Shown here: one piece after another, positions 44,208-52,746 of the stretch | How positions within the stretch are numbered: the stretch's first letter is position 1 | Layout of the letters: every line of letters starts with the position of its first letter | Origin: an uncultured Erysipelotrichaceae bacterium | GTDB taxonomy: Bacteria; Bacillota_I; Bacilli_A; RF39; UBA660 | Assembly: GCA_902801685.1 (NCBI GenBank) | Contig: CADCIZ010000002.1 | Coordinates: 1 to 60,454 of the forward strand | Length of the DNA: 60,454 bases | Direction of reading: 5' to 3' | Position numbers and translations under genes: made by a program | The notes under the pieces: generated by a model | Database searches by the model: none | What the model saw: the letters and a program-made list of their open reading frames with translations, nothing else | What the model was told of the DNA's origin: nothing

Positions 44208-45113
44208 ATGAATAGTATATCACAAAGTGAAATATCAAAAATTGATGAATTGTTTGAAACATATTACGAAACTGGAGAATATCCTGCAGTTGATAAGGAT
44301 ATAGTAAGTAGAATAATAGATGTTAAACCTAATAATATGGTTAAATTTGAAATCGAAGAAGTTTATGAAAGATATATTGAATATTTAAAACTATTAGATA
44401 GTCTTGACAAAGATAAACTAAAGCACTATTTATCGACTTTAAAAAACGTTGATATTATTGATAATCAAGTATTAGAAGGCGAAGATTCATTCTTGATTAA
44501 TTTGTATTCAAATGTTGAGAAAAAGCATGCCTTAGATAGCATAGTAAAAAAAGATAAACTTAGTGATTCACTTCTTAAACAAACTCATCAATTACTTTTA
44601 AAAGGTACAACTAGTGAAGAATTAAGCACTGGAGATTATCGTGATAATAACAGAAGATTTGTAGGAACATATAAAAATGGTGTAAGAAATATTCACTTTC
44701 TTCCACTTCATACAAAAAATATTGAATACGCAATGAAAGATTTTCTTGAATATTATAATCAAAAAGAAACTAATATTGACAATTTGTTTTTAAAACCAAT
44801 AAAAATTCATGGTATGATAGGTGCTTTACAAGTATTTAATGATGGTAATACAAGATTAGGTAGATTACTTCAAAATGCTAAAATATATAGACAAACTAAT
44901 AAACTATTAGGAACAAAATATGATAATCCAACTGTATATTTAACAAGATCATATCAGCCTTGTAGAAGAGACTATCGTGAAAAAATCGATGAACTTGCAA
45001 TAAATCCAAGTGAAGAAATAGTGAATAGTTGGATGTTATTCAACTTAAGAAGAGCTGAAGAAGAAATATATGTCAACTCAAACAGAATTGAAAAAATGAA
45101 AACTTTAAGATAA
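44208..45113 (+). CDS. Fic-family protein lacking the usual catalytic His
   Basis: 301 aa. The C-terminal half has the Fic fold: STGDYRDNNRRFVGTYKNGV, NIHFLPLHTKNIEYAM (flap), then HGMIGALQVFNDGNTRLGRL. The anion-binding loop DGNTRLGR is kept, but the His-Pro of HPFxDGNGR is replaced by Gln-Val (QVFNDGN). A His six to seven residues before is in another place in the helix. The protein may be inactive as an AMPylator or use other chemistry. The ribosome binding site is strong (AAAGGGGGG). It is monocistronic between a promoter and a bidirectional terminator. Confidence 0.75.
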   Translation: MNSISQSEISKIDELFETYYETGEYPAVDKDIVSRIIDVKPNNMVKFEIEEVYERYIEYLKLLDSLDKDKLKHYLSTLKNVDIIDNQVLEGEDSFLINLYSNVEKKHALDSIVKKDKLSDSLLKQTHQLLLKGTTSEELSTGDYRDNNRRFVGTYKNGVRNIHFLPLHTKNIEYAMKDFLEYYNQKETNIDNLFLKPIKIHGMIGALQVFNDGNTRLGRLLQNAKIYRQTNKLLGTKYDNPTVYLTRSYQPCRRDYREKIDELAINPSEEIVNSWMLFNLRRAEEEIYVNSNRIEKMKTLR

Positions 45114-45147
45114 AAGAATTATAGATTATTTCAACCTATAATTCTTT
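45113..45147. terminator. Bidirectional terminator
   Basis: AAAGAATTATAG ... CTATAATTCTTT, 12-bp stem with T-runs on both sides; ends the Fic gene (plus) and the Nudix gene (minus). Confidence 0.88.
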
Positions 45148-45713
45148 TTATTATAATTTTTATATGCATTTATTAAATCAATATCCATAATATTTGCCGG
45201 AATACTATCGATATTAAAAAATTGTAATCGTTTAGTTTCTGAATCCCCTTTTAATTCTTTGATATCATTTTCAGTAACATTAGCCAAGTATAGAGATGTA
45301 TTATTATATACTATATCACCATTCGGATAACTATTTTTTCTAGATTCACCTGATAATGTATCTATTAATTCAATATCTAATGGATTTAATTTAATACCTG
45401 TTTCTTCATATGCTTCTCTTACAGCAGTAACTCTTAAATCTTCACCTAACTCTTGGCATCCTCCAGGTAATCCCCATTTATTCCTATCTGTTCTTTCTTG
45501 TAACAATATTTCACCAATTTCATTTCTTATAATAATTGCCGCACCAGTTTGAATAAATGGTATATGACTTATTCTATCATCAAGTGCCATCCTAAATAAC
45601 ACTGGATATCCACCATATTTTCTACTCAATTCTAGCAATTCTTTTTCACTTAAATTCATAACTAATTTTACAAATTCTTCATGTGTATAGTCTCTCATTT
45701 TTTTATAATCCAT
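45126..45713 (-). CDS. Nudix hydrolase
   Basis: 195 aa. The Nudix box G-x5-E-x7-R-E-U-x-E-E-x-G-U is complete: GGCQELGEDLRVTAVREAYE followed by ETGI. An extra N-terminal helical region (~1-50) precedes it. It hydrolyses a nucleoside diphosphate linked to an unknown group. It starts 11 nt after the HipA-like kinase gene and shares its transcript. Confidence 0.85.
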   Translation of the reverse strand: MDYKKMRDYTHEEFVKLVMNLSEKELLELSRKYGGYPVLFRMALDDRISHIPFIQTGAAIIIRNEIGEILLQERTDRNKWGLPGGCQELGEDLRVTAVREAYEETGIKLNPLDIELIDTLSGESRKNSYPNGDIVYNNTSLYLANVTENDIKELKGDSETKRLQFFNIDSIPANIMDIDLINAYKNYNKKNYRLK

Positions 45714-45724
45714 AAATCCTCCAC

Positions 45725-46906
45725 CTAACTATTTTCTATTAATATTTTTAACTTATCTATTTGCCTATTTAAAAGATAACATAATCTACTAATTCTATCA
45801 TCACTAATTTTAGTAATATGTTGATACTTATGTAGCAAATTATCAAACCACTCTACTACTGTATCTAACTTAGATATATCAATTCTTTTAATATTCTTAA
45901 CAACTTTTATTATTTCATCAAATGATTTTATCTCATAAAACAATCTACCATTTCCTTCGGTAACTATTGTACTATCATCGTAATAATTAACGTTTAGTGC
46001 CATACCATTATCAAATATAGGACAAACATTAACCCATTTTAATGTATTAACATCTCTAATAACACCAAAATTATTTAAATGTCTATCTTCATTCATAATT
46101 AAATAATCTAATATATACATATTTTCTAGTTTTTCTCTAGCACCTTTTATACCATTATTTTCAAGTATTTTAATATAATTCTCATAATCTAAAATACTTT
46201 TGTTTTTCTTTTCACCACGTATTATTTGAGATGCAGGTATAATTTCATTATCTTTGGTTGTTAAACATTCACATTTAGATATAACTCTACCTTTAACAAT
46301 ATCTAATGTATACTTAACGTGTTCAAAATTTAATCGTTTACATATCTCAGTTGCAAGAACCTCATTAAATGGTTGCATAATATCATTTTTATATCCACCT
46401 TTTAATAAGTATCTTTTACCATTTTCTATTATCCAAGTTTTTCTTAGCATTCCATCTGTTGTATTATTAGGCGTTCTTAAAGATGCATCATTAGTTGCTG
46501 TAAAAGTTCTATCTGTAAATGTTGCATCTAAAAAATCCGCTGAATCAAAATCATGATCAAAGAAATTAATATCATCATATTTAATGTTACTATCATACGG
46601 TTTAATCCAATATTGATCTGATAAAGATAATCCAAATGATTTATTTAAAAGATCTTCAACACTTGCAATATTTAATCTATATAATAATATATCCAATCTA
46701 TCTCGCCAAGAAGGTATACCTCTACCTTTAAACCAATTTGTTAAAACAACCCTTAAATCTTCACTTTTTTCAAGGTAAATCTTTTTTAAAACATATGGTG
46801 CATAATCAATATTTTTGATATCTATTATTTCATCAAAGAACTTTGAAATATTATTATATTCCGCAATCAATACCTCAATATTTTTATTCATAAGTATGCA
46901 TTTCAA
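45725..46906 (-). CDS. HipA-like Ser/Thr kinase
   Basis: About 393 aa. MLRKTWIIENGKRYLLKGGY resembles the ATP-binding strands of HipA/CtkA kinases, FNEVLATEICKRLNFEHVKY the helix with the conserved Glu, LDYLIMNEDRHLNNFGVIRD the catalytic loop (N-x-D-R-H..N), and CPIFDNGMAL the metal-binding D-N-G. The N-terminal ~100 residues are not recognisable, and no hipB-like gene is beside it. TTG 46906 fits the GAGGTGG site better than the overlapping GTG at 46915. Confidence 0.7.
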   Translation of the reverse strand: MKCILMNKNIEVLIAEYNNISKFFDEIIDIKNIDYAPYVLKKIYLEKSEDLRVVLTNWFKGRGIPSWRDRLDILLYRLNIASVEDLLNKSFGLSLSDQYWIKPYDSNIKYDDINFFDHDFDSADFLDATFTDRTFTATNDASLRTPNNTTDGMLRKTWIIENGKRYLLKGGYKNDIMQPFNEVLATEICKRLNFEHVKYTLDIVKGRVISKCECLTTKDNEIIPASQIIRGEKKNKSILDYENYIKILENNGIKGAREKLENMYILDYLIMNEDRHLNNFGVIRDVNTLKWVNVCPIFDNGMALNVNYYDDSTIVTEGNGRLFYEIKSFDEIIKVVKNIKRIDISKLDTVVEWFDNLLHKYQHITKISDDRISRLCYLLNRQIDKLKILIENS

Positions 46907-46952
46907 ATTAACCACCTCAGTTTTTTATATAATTATAATATCATATTCAGAC

Positions 46953-48515
46953 TTATTTTTCACTAGAAACTATTTTCTCAAATGCTTTTATACCATCTAC
47001 AGCAGCAGAGACAATACCTCCTGCATATCCTGCACCTTCTCCTATTGGATATATTCCTTTAATATTAGATTCAAAGTTTTCATCTCTTATAATTCTTATT
47101 GGTGATGATGTACGTGACTCTACTGCAGCAAGAACTGTATCATCGCTATTAAATCCTTTTATTTTAGTATTAAAGTAATCAATTCCTTCTTTTATAGCAT
47201 CATTAATATTTTCAGGAAATATCTCGTTAATATTAGCAAACGTAAATTTTCCTTTTAACATCGGCATAATACTTCCAAAATTAGTTGATACTTTATTGTT
47301 CTTATAATCTTTATATAACTGTATAGGGATTAATCCATTACCTAGTTTATAAGTAATCTTTTCAAGTTTTCTTTGAAACTCCATTCCAGAAAATATATCA
47401 CTACCAAAATCATTTTTATTTACCGTAACGATAATCGCACTATTGGAAGTACCACTATCTCTTTTATAATTACTCATACCATTAATTGCAGTCATACCAT
47501 TTTCTGATGAAGCATTAACTACATAACCACCAGGACACATGCAAAATGAATACACACCTCTATTATTAGATGATTTATAAGTTAATTTATATGATGAAGC
47601 ACCTATATCACATCTACCATATTGATTTATATCTATCATGCGTTGATTATGCATTACACGTACTCCTACCGCAAATGCCTTGGACTCCATATTTATATTT
47701 TTTTCATATAACATTCTAAATGTATCTCTCGCACTATGTCCTAAAGCAAGTACAAGTGTATTACAACTAATATAGTTATCATTATTTACAGTTATTCCTA
47801 CTACTTTGTTATCTTTGATATCAATATCAGTTAAACATGTATTATAAAGAATAGTTCCCCCATTACTTATTATAGACTCTCGCATATTTATAATAACACG
47901 CCTTAATATATCAGTCCCAATATGAGGTTTATTATCATAAAGTATTTCATTAGACGCACCACATTTAACAAATATTTCTAATACTTTTTTAATTCTTCCA
48001 TATTTATCTTTTACTAAAGTATTAAGTTTACCATCAGAAAAAGTACCGGCTCCACCTTCACCAAATTGAACATTTGACTCAGTATTAAGTATACCATCTT
48101 GCCAAAACTTATTAACAGTATTAATTCTATCTTCTACTTTTTCACCACGTTCAATTAAAGTAACTTTATAACCATTACTTGTAAGCATGTATGCTGTAAA
48201 TAAACCAGCAGGACCACTTCCTACAATTACTATTTTCTTACTTTCATCAATCTTATCAACTTTAAATTTATAACTATCATCTGGTGTTTTAAATATATCT
48301 TTATCTTTTATTCTTTTTAATATTTCATCTTCATTATTTACTTTAACATCAACTTCATAAATATAATATAACTTAGGTTTATGCCTTGCATCGATACTTC
48401 TTTTATTAATTATAATATCTTTTATATCATTACTATTAACTTTTAATCTAGATACAATTTTATCTTTTAAATTATTTATATCAATTTCTACTTTAATCTG
48501 CCTTATTCGTATCAT
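46953..48515 (-). CDS. FAD-dependent dehydrogenase (COG2509 type)
   Basis: 520 aa. N-terminal ~85 residues form a small alpha-beta domain. FAD-binding VIVGSGPAGLFTAYML, then QFGEGGAGTFSDGKLNTLV, LALGHSARDTFRMLYE, CMCPGGYVVNASSE and IYPIGEGAGYAGGIVSAAVDG are all signatures of this uncharacterised dehydrogenase family. Substrate unknown. The start overlaps the 48493 gene by 23 bp, after GGGGAGG, so both flavoproteins are co-translated. Confidence 0.85.
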   Translation of the reverse strand: MIRIRQIKVEIDINNLKDKIVSRLKVNSNDIKDIIINKRSIDARHKPKLYYIYEVDVKVNNEDEILKRIKDKDIFKTPDDSYKFKVDKIDESKKIVIVGSGPAGLFTAYMLTSNGYKVTLIERGEKVEDRINTVNKFWQDGILNTESNVQFGEGGAGTFSDGKLNTLVKDKYGRIKKVLEIFVKCGASNEILYDNKPHIGTDILRRVIINMRESIISNGGTILYNTCLTDIDIKDNKVVGITVNNDNYISCNTLVLALGHSARDTFRMLYEKNINMESKAFAVGVRVMHNQRMIDINQYGRCDIGASSYKLTYKSSNNRGVYSFCMCPGGYVVNASSENGMTAINGMSNYKRDSGTSNSAIIVTVNKNDFGSDIFSGMEFQRKLEKITYKLGNGLIPIQLYKDYKNNKVSTNFGSIMPMLKGKFTFANINEIFPENINDAIKEGIDYFNTKIKGFNSDDTVLAAVESRTSSPIRIIRDENFESNIKGIYPIGEGAGYAGGIVSAAVDGIKAFEKIVSSEK

Positions 48516-49716
48516 TCAAAGCCTCCCCTGCAATAATACCTGTAATCCATGCGAAACCTAGATTATATCCACCACATTCTCCATCACAATCTAATAATTC
48601 TCCTGTAATATATAAATCGCTTTTAATTATTGATTCCATAGTATTAGGATTAATCTCATTAAGTGATACACCACCACGACAAGTTTGTGCGCTCGCAAAT
48701 CCTTTAGTATCAACTATAGTAAGTTCAAAATCAGTTAGATTCTTATATAACTCGTTTTTCTTATCAGTGCTTAAAGATTCCCAAGTATCATTATAATCAA
48801 TATTACATATATCAAGTATTGTATTAGATAATTTATAATTCATAATACCATCAAATACTTCAGAGATAGTTCTATCTTTTAATATATTATTTCTATTATC
48901 CATAAAACTTATAAAATCATCAATCCAAGGAATAAAATTAATATGAATTACTTCTTTTTTATTTTGTGATAATCCCTTAGAAACAAATGAGCTTAACTGA
49001 AATACACATATTCCACTAACACCATAATCAGTAAGTTGTACTTCCCCACTACTTTTTTTAATTAATTTATTATTTTCAAATAAACTAACATCACAATCAA
49101 TTCTAACGCCATTCCACTTTTTTAAGAAATTCCCACTTCCTACTAATTGAACTAATGCAGGAGTAACAGTATTTATTTTATGATTAAACTTACTTAAAAT
49201 ATCATAACCTATACTTTTTTCTTTTATCCATGCATTAGAACCTGTAGATATAACTAATTTATCACAAGTATAATTACCAAGTGAGGTTATTACTTCATAT
49301 GAATCATTGTAATTAACATCAAATACTTCACAATCATTAATTATCTTAACACCTCTAACCTCACATTCTTTAACTAAGGCTTCACGAACACTTATTGCTT
49401 GATTAGACATTGGATAATAATAACCATTTTTAATATTAGGTACAATTCCAATACTATCAAAAAAATCCATTACTTTTTTCTTGTTTGAATCACTAATAAT
49501 AGTCTCTAATTTATCAATATTTTCAGCATTAAAATGTACTGAAGTAAAATCACTATTAAAGTAATTACATTTACCATTACCTGTTGCGAGTATCTTTTTA
49601 CCACACTTACTGTTTTTTTCAAGTATTGTAACATCATTATTCTGTGACGCAAAGATTGCAGCAACTAATCCTGATGCACCTCCACCAATAATTATTACTT
49701 TATTATTTTTACTCAT
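48493..49716 (-). CDS. BaiN/HI0933-type flavoprotein
   Basis: About 407 aa. FAD motif VIIIGGGASGLVAAIFASQN, ILATGNGKCNYFNSD (family signature), LVISTGSNAWIKEKSIGYDI, and the terminal LYITGELLDCDGECGGYNLG and FAWITGIIAGEAL. The family includes BaiN and aminoacetone oxidase; the true substrate is unknown. ATG 49716 was chosen after GGTGG. It pairs with the downstream COG2509 protein. Confidence 0.87.
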   Translation of the reverse strand: MSKNNKVIIIGGGASGLVAAIFASQNNDVTILEKNSKCGKKILATGNGKCNYFNSDFTSVHFNAENIDKLETIISDSNKKKVMDFFDSIGIVPNIKNGYYYPMSNQAISVREALVKECEVRGVKIINDCEVFDVNYNDSYEVITSLGNYTCDKLVISTGSNAWIKEKSIGYDILSKFNHKINTVTPALVQLVGSGNFLKKWNGVRIDCDVSLFENNKLIKKSSGEVQLTDYGVSGICVFQLSSFVSKGLSQNKKEVIHINFIPWIDDFISFMDNRNNILKDRTISEVFDGIMNYKLSNTILDICNIDYNDTWESLSTDKKNELYKNLTDFELTIVDTKGFASAQTCRGGVSLNEINPNTMESIIKSDLYITGELLDCDGECGGYNLGFAWITGIIAGEALNDTNKAD

Positions 49717-49754
49717 AATTACCACCAACTAGTAAAATTATATCATTATACTAA

Positions 49755-49785
49755 AGAAAAAGAAATAACCGATAATTATTTCTTA
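49755..49785 (-). terminator. Terminator after the 49862 gene
   Basis: AGAAATAA/TTATTTCT stem followed on the minus strand by TTTTCTTTAG. Confidence 0.65.
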
Positions 49786-49861
49786 AGTATTCTTAATATA
49801 TATTAATAAAAGTTTTACCCAATTTAACATTTTTTTAATTCATATGAGTGTGTTTCAAAAC

Positions 49862-50884
49862 TTAAATTGTATTCTTCACATTTTTTAACAATTTGTTTAA
49901 ATCATATTCTTCTGGAATAACATTATAATCTATAGAAACTTGTTTTTTACAAAAAATTGGTATATACGAACCATTTTTATTTATCTTATTCAAATTTTTC
50001 AAAACATCATATGTTCTTGAATAATAATTACACGATTCTGATTCATTAATTGCCAAATATATATGTGGAATGCCTTTTATTTTTTCTTGCACCATATATT
50101 CCTCAAATTTTCTACTTATTAATTCTTTGCTATTAGAAAAGTATCCACTAGTCTTAATTTCAATAGTTGCTAATACATCTTGTTCTTTATACATTCTATT
50201 ATTTCTATTAACATTATTTTTCAATATTAATGCATCATATTCCCATCTATTTCCTTCAACAAAACAATCTAACTGTGACACATTATAACCATTATTTTCT
50301 AATACATCTCGAACAGCCACATAAGAACAATAAGCTCTCAATTTGTTAGATGGCATACAATAATTTGTATTACCATTTTTATCAATATTTTCTTGGAAAA
50401 AGAAATACTTAAAATAGTTATAAACTGAATAATATGATATTTTATAAATACCATTCAAATATACATCTTTTGAGTCCTGATTTTCATCAATTCTTCCATC
50501 AGCCCATTTAAATAATGCACGAATATCATCATAATAATAATTATCTATATGAACTTCTAAATTTTTTAATTTCAATTTATATATATCATTATTATAATCC
50601 GTTTTTTCAATAATTCCTCTACCTAAAATTCTTTTTTCTCCATCTTTAATATATACTATATCATCTTCCAACAAATCATCATTAGATATTCCTTCGATTA
50701 TAATACTTTTTCTCGATCTAAATCCTTCTTTTTGATATTCACCAAATATTAAAGCTTTCCATTCAGCTTTTGATATTTTATCTCTAACAAAGCAATGTAT
50801 TTCCCCATTCTTATCTTTATATTCACCCATCTTAATATCAATATTCTTGTCTAAAATTATCCTATTATATTTAATACTTTTCAT
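49862..50884 (-). CDS. PD-(D/E)XK nuclease-like orphan
   Basis: 340 aa. The C-terminal half has NRWEYDALIL followed ~25 residues later by VLATIEIKTSGYF, which reads as the D...E-x-K of restriction-type nucleases, and KGIPHIYLAINES. The N-terminal half is beta-rich (GEYKDKNGEIHCFVRDK, IVYIKDGEKRILGRG) and could bind nucleic acid. No methylase or helicase is adjacent. ATG 50884 with GGAGGTAAT is the likely start; the frame is open further up. It sits beside the candidate type I toxin-antitoxin locus, in an accessory block next to sufS. Confidence 0.55.
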   Translation of the reverse strand: MKSIKYNRIILDKNIDIKMGEYKDKNGEIHCFVRDKISKAEWKALIFGEYQKEGFRSRKSIIIEGISNDDLLEDDIVYIKDGEKRILGRGIIEKTDYNNDIYKLKLKNLEVHIDNYYYDDIRALFKWADGRIDENQDSKDVYLNGIYKISYYSVYNYFKYFFFQENIDKNGNTNYCMPSNKLRAYCSYVAVRDVLENNGYNVSQLDCFVEGNRWEYDALILKNNVNRNNRMYKEQDVLATIEIKTSGYFSNSKELISRKFEEYMVQEKIKGIPHIYLAINESESCNYYSRTYDVLKNLNKINKNGSYIPIFCKKQVSIDYNVIPEEYDLNKLLKNVKNTI

Positions 50885-50993
50885 ATTACCTCCAACAACT
50901 TTTTTACATTTTATTCTAACAGTTTCTTCGTTATTCATAAAGCATATACTCCTGTATATTTTCATTATACAAAAGAGCTGTTAAAATGTAAAG

Positions 50994-51108
50994 AAAAAAG
51001 CATCTGTTCAACTTTATGTTGTTTCAGATGCTTACCCAATCATAAAGGGATGTGTCTGATTAGCAGTTCAAACGTATCCTTTTTTTATTATATGAGATTT
51101 CCTCATCT
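50994..51108 (-). ncRNA. Orphan antitoxin-like sRNA (copy 1)
   Basis: Minus-strand RNA of ~115 nt. Its promoter is at 51115-51143. A 5' hairpin (ATGAG/CTCAT), the shared element GGATACGTTTGA, a CCC..GGG element, and a strong terminator hairpin (GCATCTG+CAAC/GTTG+CAGATGC, 51031-51000, then six Us) follow. It is homologous to the sRNA at 51491-51378, but no toxin frame lies on the opposite strand to its left. Confidence 0.7.
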
Positions 51109-51114
51109 ATATAC

Positions 51115-51143
51115 ATAATATCATATAATTAAATTAAATGCAA
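51115..51143 (-). promoter_or_regulatory. Promoter of sRNA copy 1
   Basis: TTGCAT (51143-51138), 17-bp spacer ending TGA, TATTAT (51120-51115); identical hexamers and spacing to copy 2. Confidence 0.75.
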
Positions 51144-51188
51144 ATTCAATTTGTACAAATAGTATATTTTTTATTCATCATCCATTTG

Positions 51189-51216
51189 TTGCACCACAGT
51201 GAATTTGTGTTATACT
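51189..51216 (+). promoter_or_regulatory. Promoter of the peptide-toxin mRNA
   Basis: TTGCAC (51189-51194), 16-bp spacer ending TGT, TATACT (51211-51216). Transcription would begin ~51223 at GGATACGTTTGA. Confidence 0.7.
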
Positions 51217-51305
51217 TAACTTGGATACGTTTGAATATCAGATGTTTTCCCTTCTGTAGGACATCTTTCTTTTATAGAGGGTTTTGACATACAGGAGGTG
51301 ATTGT

Positions 51306-51377
51306 ATGACTAAAAGAGAATTATGTTTGTTTATAATCATTTTTGTCTTACTATACCTTTTAATTAATAATAGGTAG
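51306..51377 (+). CDS. 23-aa membrane peptide, candidate type I toxin
   Basis: MTKRELC then a hydrophobic run FIIIFVLLYLL and INNR: short charged N-terminus, one membrane span, Arg end, as in Fst, TisB or Ibs-like toxins. The ribosome binding site AGGAGGTGAT (51293-51302) is a 10-nt match to the anti-Shine-Dalgarno. The mRNA (about 51223-51468) has an 83-nt leader whose first 12 nt (GGATACGTTTGA) are the exact complement of its last 12 nt before the U-run (51451-51462). Leader bases 51231-51248 also pair with the bases right after the stop (51381-51395). An antisense RNA covers the 3' region. Confidence 0.72.
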   Translation: MTKRELCLFIIIFVLLYLLINNR

Positions 51378-51491
51378 AAAAAAACATCTGATTCAACATT
51401 AGTTGATTTCAGATGTACCCAAATAAAGGGATTACATTTGATTCTAGCAATCAAACGTATCCTTTTTTATTATATGAAGCATTGCTTCTCT
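51378..51491 (-). ncRNA. Antisense antitoxin RNA (copy 2)
   Basis: Minus-strand RNA of ~114 nt from the promoter at 51498-51526 to a terminator hairpin ACATCTGA/TCAGATGT with an inner CAAC/GTTG (51416-51384) and seven Us next to the toxin stop codon. It is fully complementary to the toxin mRNA from the stop codon to its 3' end (about 91 nt), the usual geometry of convergent type I systems. A 5' hairpin GAAGC/GCTTC is present. Confidence 0.75.
51429..51468 (+). terminator. 3' terminator of the toxin mRNA
   Basis: GGAT, bulge, AC, TTTGATT, loop CTAGC, AATCAAA, GT, ATCC, then six Ts. The 3' arm is the part that can instead pair with the mRNA 5' end. Confidence 0.75.
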
Positions 51492-51497
51492 ACATAC

Positions 51498-51526
51498 ATA
51501 ATATCATAAAATAAAATTAAATGCAA
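51498..51526 (-). promoter_or_regulatory. Promoter of the antisense RNA copy 2
   Basis: TTGCAT (51526-51521), 17-bp spacer ending TGA, TATTAT (51503-51498). Confidence 0.75.
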
Positions 51527-51552
51527 ATTCAATTTATACAAATAGTATATTT

Positions 51553-52743
51553 TCATAATAATTCATTTTTTATATTGGGATTAACTAAGGCTTTTACAAG
51601 TTTATCTATATCTTCTTTAGTATTATAAAAATATAGAGATGCACGAACTGTGTTTTTTATTTTTAATTCATCTTTTAACATCTTCGCACAATGATTACCA
51701 GCACGCACACATATATTATACTTATCTAGATAAATTGCAAGATCTTGGGGATGAATATCCTTATAATTAAATGCAATTATACCTGTATTTACAAAATCAT
51801 TATATATAACTACATTATCGATTTCTTTTAATTTATCTATCGCATACCTATGTAATTTTTTTTCATACTCATTTATATTATCAATACCAATAGAATTAAT
51901 GTAATCTATAACTTTACCAAAGCCAATAATATCCGCAATATTAAGTGTTCCTGCTTCTAGTTTAGCAGGTAGACTTTTATATTCACGTACTTTATCAAAT
52001 GTAAATGATGCATTCATTCCACCACCAAAAGTAGTAGGATACATATCATTTAAAAGATACTCTTTTCCATACATAATGCCCACTCCAGTAGGTCCACACA
52101 TCTTATGAGCAGAAAATACTAGAAAATCAATATCTAATTCTTTAACATCTACTTTCATATGTGGTACTGCTTGCGCCCCATCAACAACAACTAATATATT
52201 ATTTTTATGAGCATATTCAATTATTTCTTTAATAGGCCTAATATCGCCAATAACATTAGTTACATAAGCAAGTGATATAACCTTAGTATTTGGTGTAATA
52301 GATTTTATAACATTATCTAGTGTTACTTCATAATTATCATTTAAAGGAATATAGTCTACATTAATACCTATCTCATCAGATAGTTCAAACCATGGAAGTA
52401 CATTACTAGCATGTTCTGCTTTAGTTATTAATACTTGATCATTCTCTTTTAAATTATATTTAAAATACCCAAAGACTATTTTATTTAATGAATCTGTTGC
52501 ATTTGATGTAAATATTATCTCTTTAACATTACTTGCATTAATAAAATCTTTAACTTTATTTCTAGTACTTAGTATTTCATCATCAACTCGTAAAGCAATT
52601 TTATAATCCCCTCTTGATGAGTTAGAACAGTAGTTATTATAATAATCACTAATTGCATCTACTAACACTTTAGGTTTTAATGTAGTTGCACTATTATCTA
52701 AATATACTACATTATCTAGCATACTAAAATCATCTCTATGCAT
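51553..52743 (-). CDS. sufS: Cysteine desulfurase SufS
   Basis: 396 aa PLP enzyme. N-terminal VVYLDNSATTLKPK, PLP Lys in FLVFSAHKMCGPTGVGIMYG, catalytic Cys in CVRAGNHCAKM, and TVRASLYFYNTKEDIDKLV. The catalytic Cys lies in the short loop of group II (SufS/CsdA) enzymes. It takes sulfur from cysteine for Fe-S assembly and perhaps for mnmA. GGAGGTGATTT fixes the start. It ends the sufCDS run; sufU and sufB, usually next, are replaced by the accessory block. Confidence 0.94.
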   Translation of the reverse strand: MHRDDFSMLDNVVYLDNSATTLKPKVLVDAISDYYNNYCSNSSRGDYKIALRVDDEILSTRNKVKDFINASNVKEIIFTSNATDSLNKIVFGYFKYNLKENDQVLITKAEHASNVLPWFELSDEIGINVDYIPLNDNYEVTLDNVIKSITPNTKVISLAYVTNVIGDIRPIKEIIEYAHKNNILVVVDGAQAVPHMKVDVKELDIDFLVFSAHKMCGPTGVGIMYGKEYLLNDMYPTTFGGGMNASFTFDKVREYKSLPAKLEAGTLNIADIIGFGKVIDYINSIGIDNINEYEKKLHRYAIDKLKEIDNVVIYNDFVNTGIIAFNYKDIHPQDLAIYLDKYNICVRAGNHCAKMLKDELKIKNTVRASLYFYNTKEDIDKLVKALVNPNIKNELL

Positions 52744-52746
52744 AAA

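Larger units (their letters stand above)
50994..51172. repeat. Direct repeat copy 1 (about 180 bp)
   Basis: Matches 51378-51555 along its length with scattered differences; the hairpin stems differ but stay paired. Best conserved at the 5' end of the sRNA promoter (AAATGCAAATTCAATTT) and at CAAACGTATCCTTTTTT. Confidence 0.8.
51378..51555. repeat. Direct repeat copy 2 (about 180 bp)
   Basis: Second copy of the repeat at 50994-51172; it carries the antisense RNA gene with its promoter and the 3' end of the toxin mRNA. Confidence 0.8.

Noticed and set aside
51272-51454. Minus-strand 60-codon frame across the toxin locus
   Set aside because: It lies antisense to the small toxin gene and across the antisense RNA terminator; no ribosome binding site.
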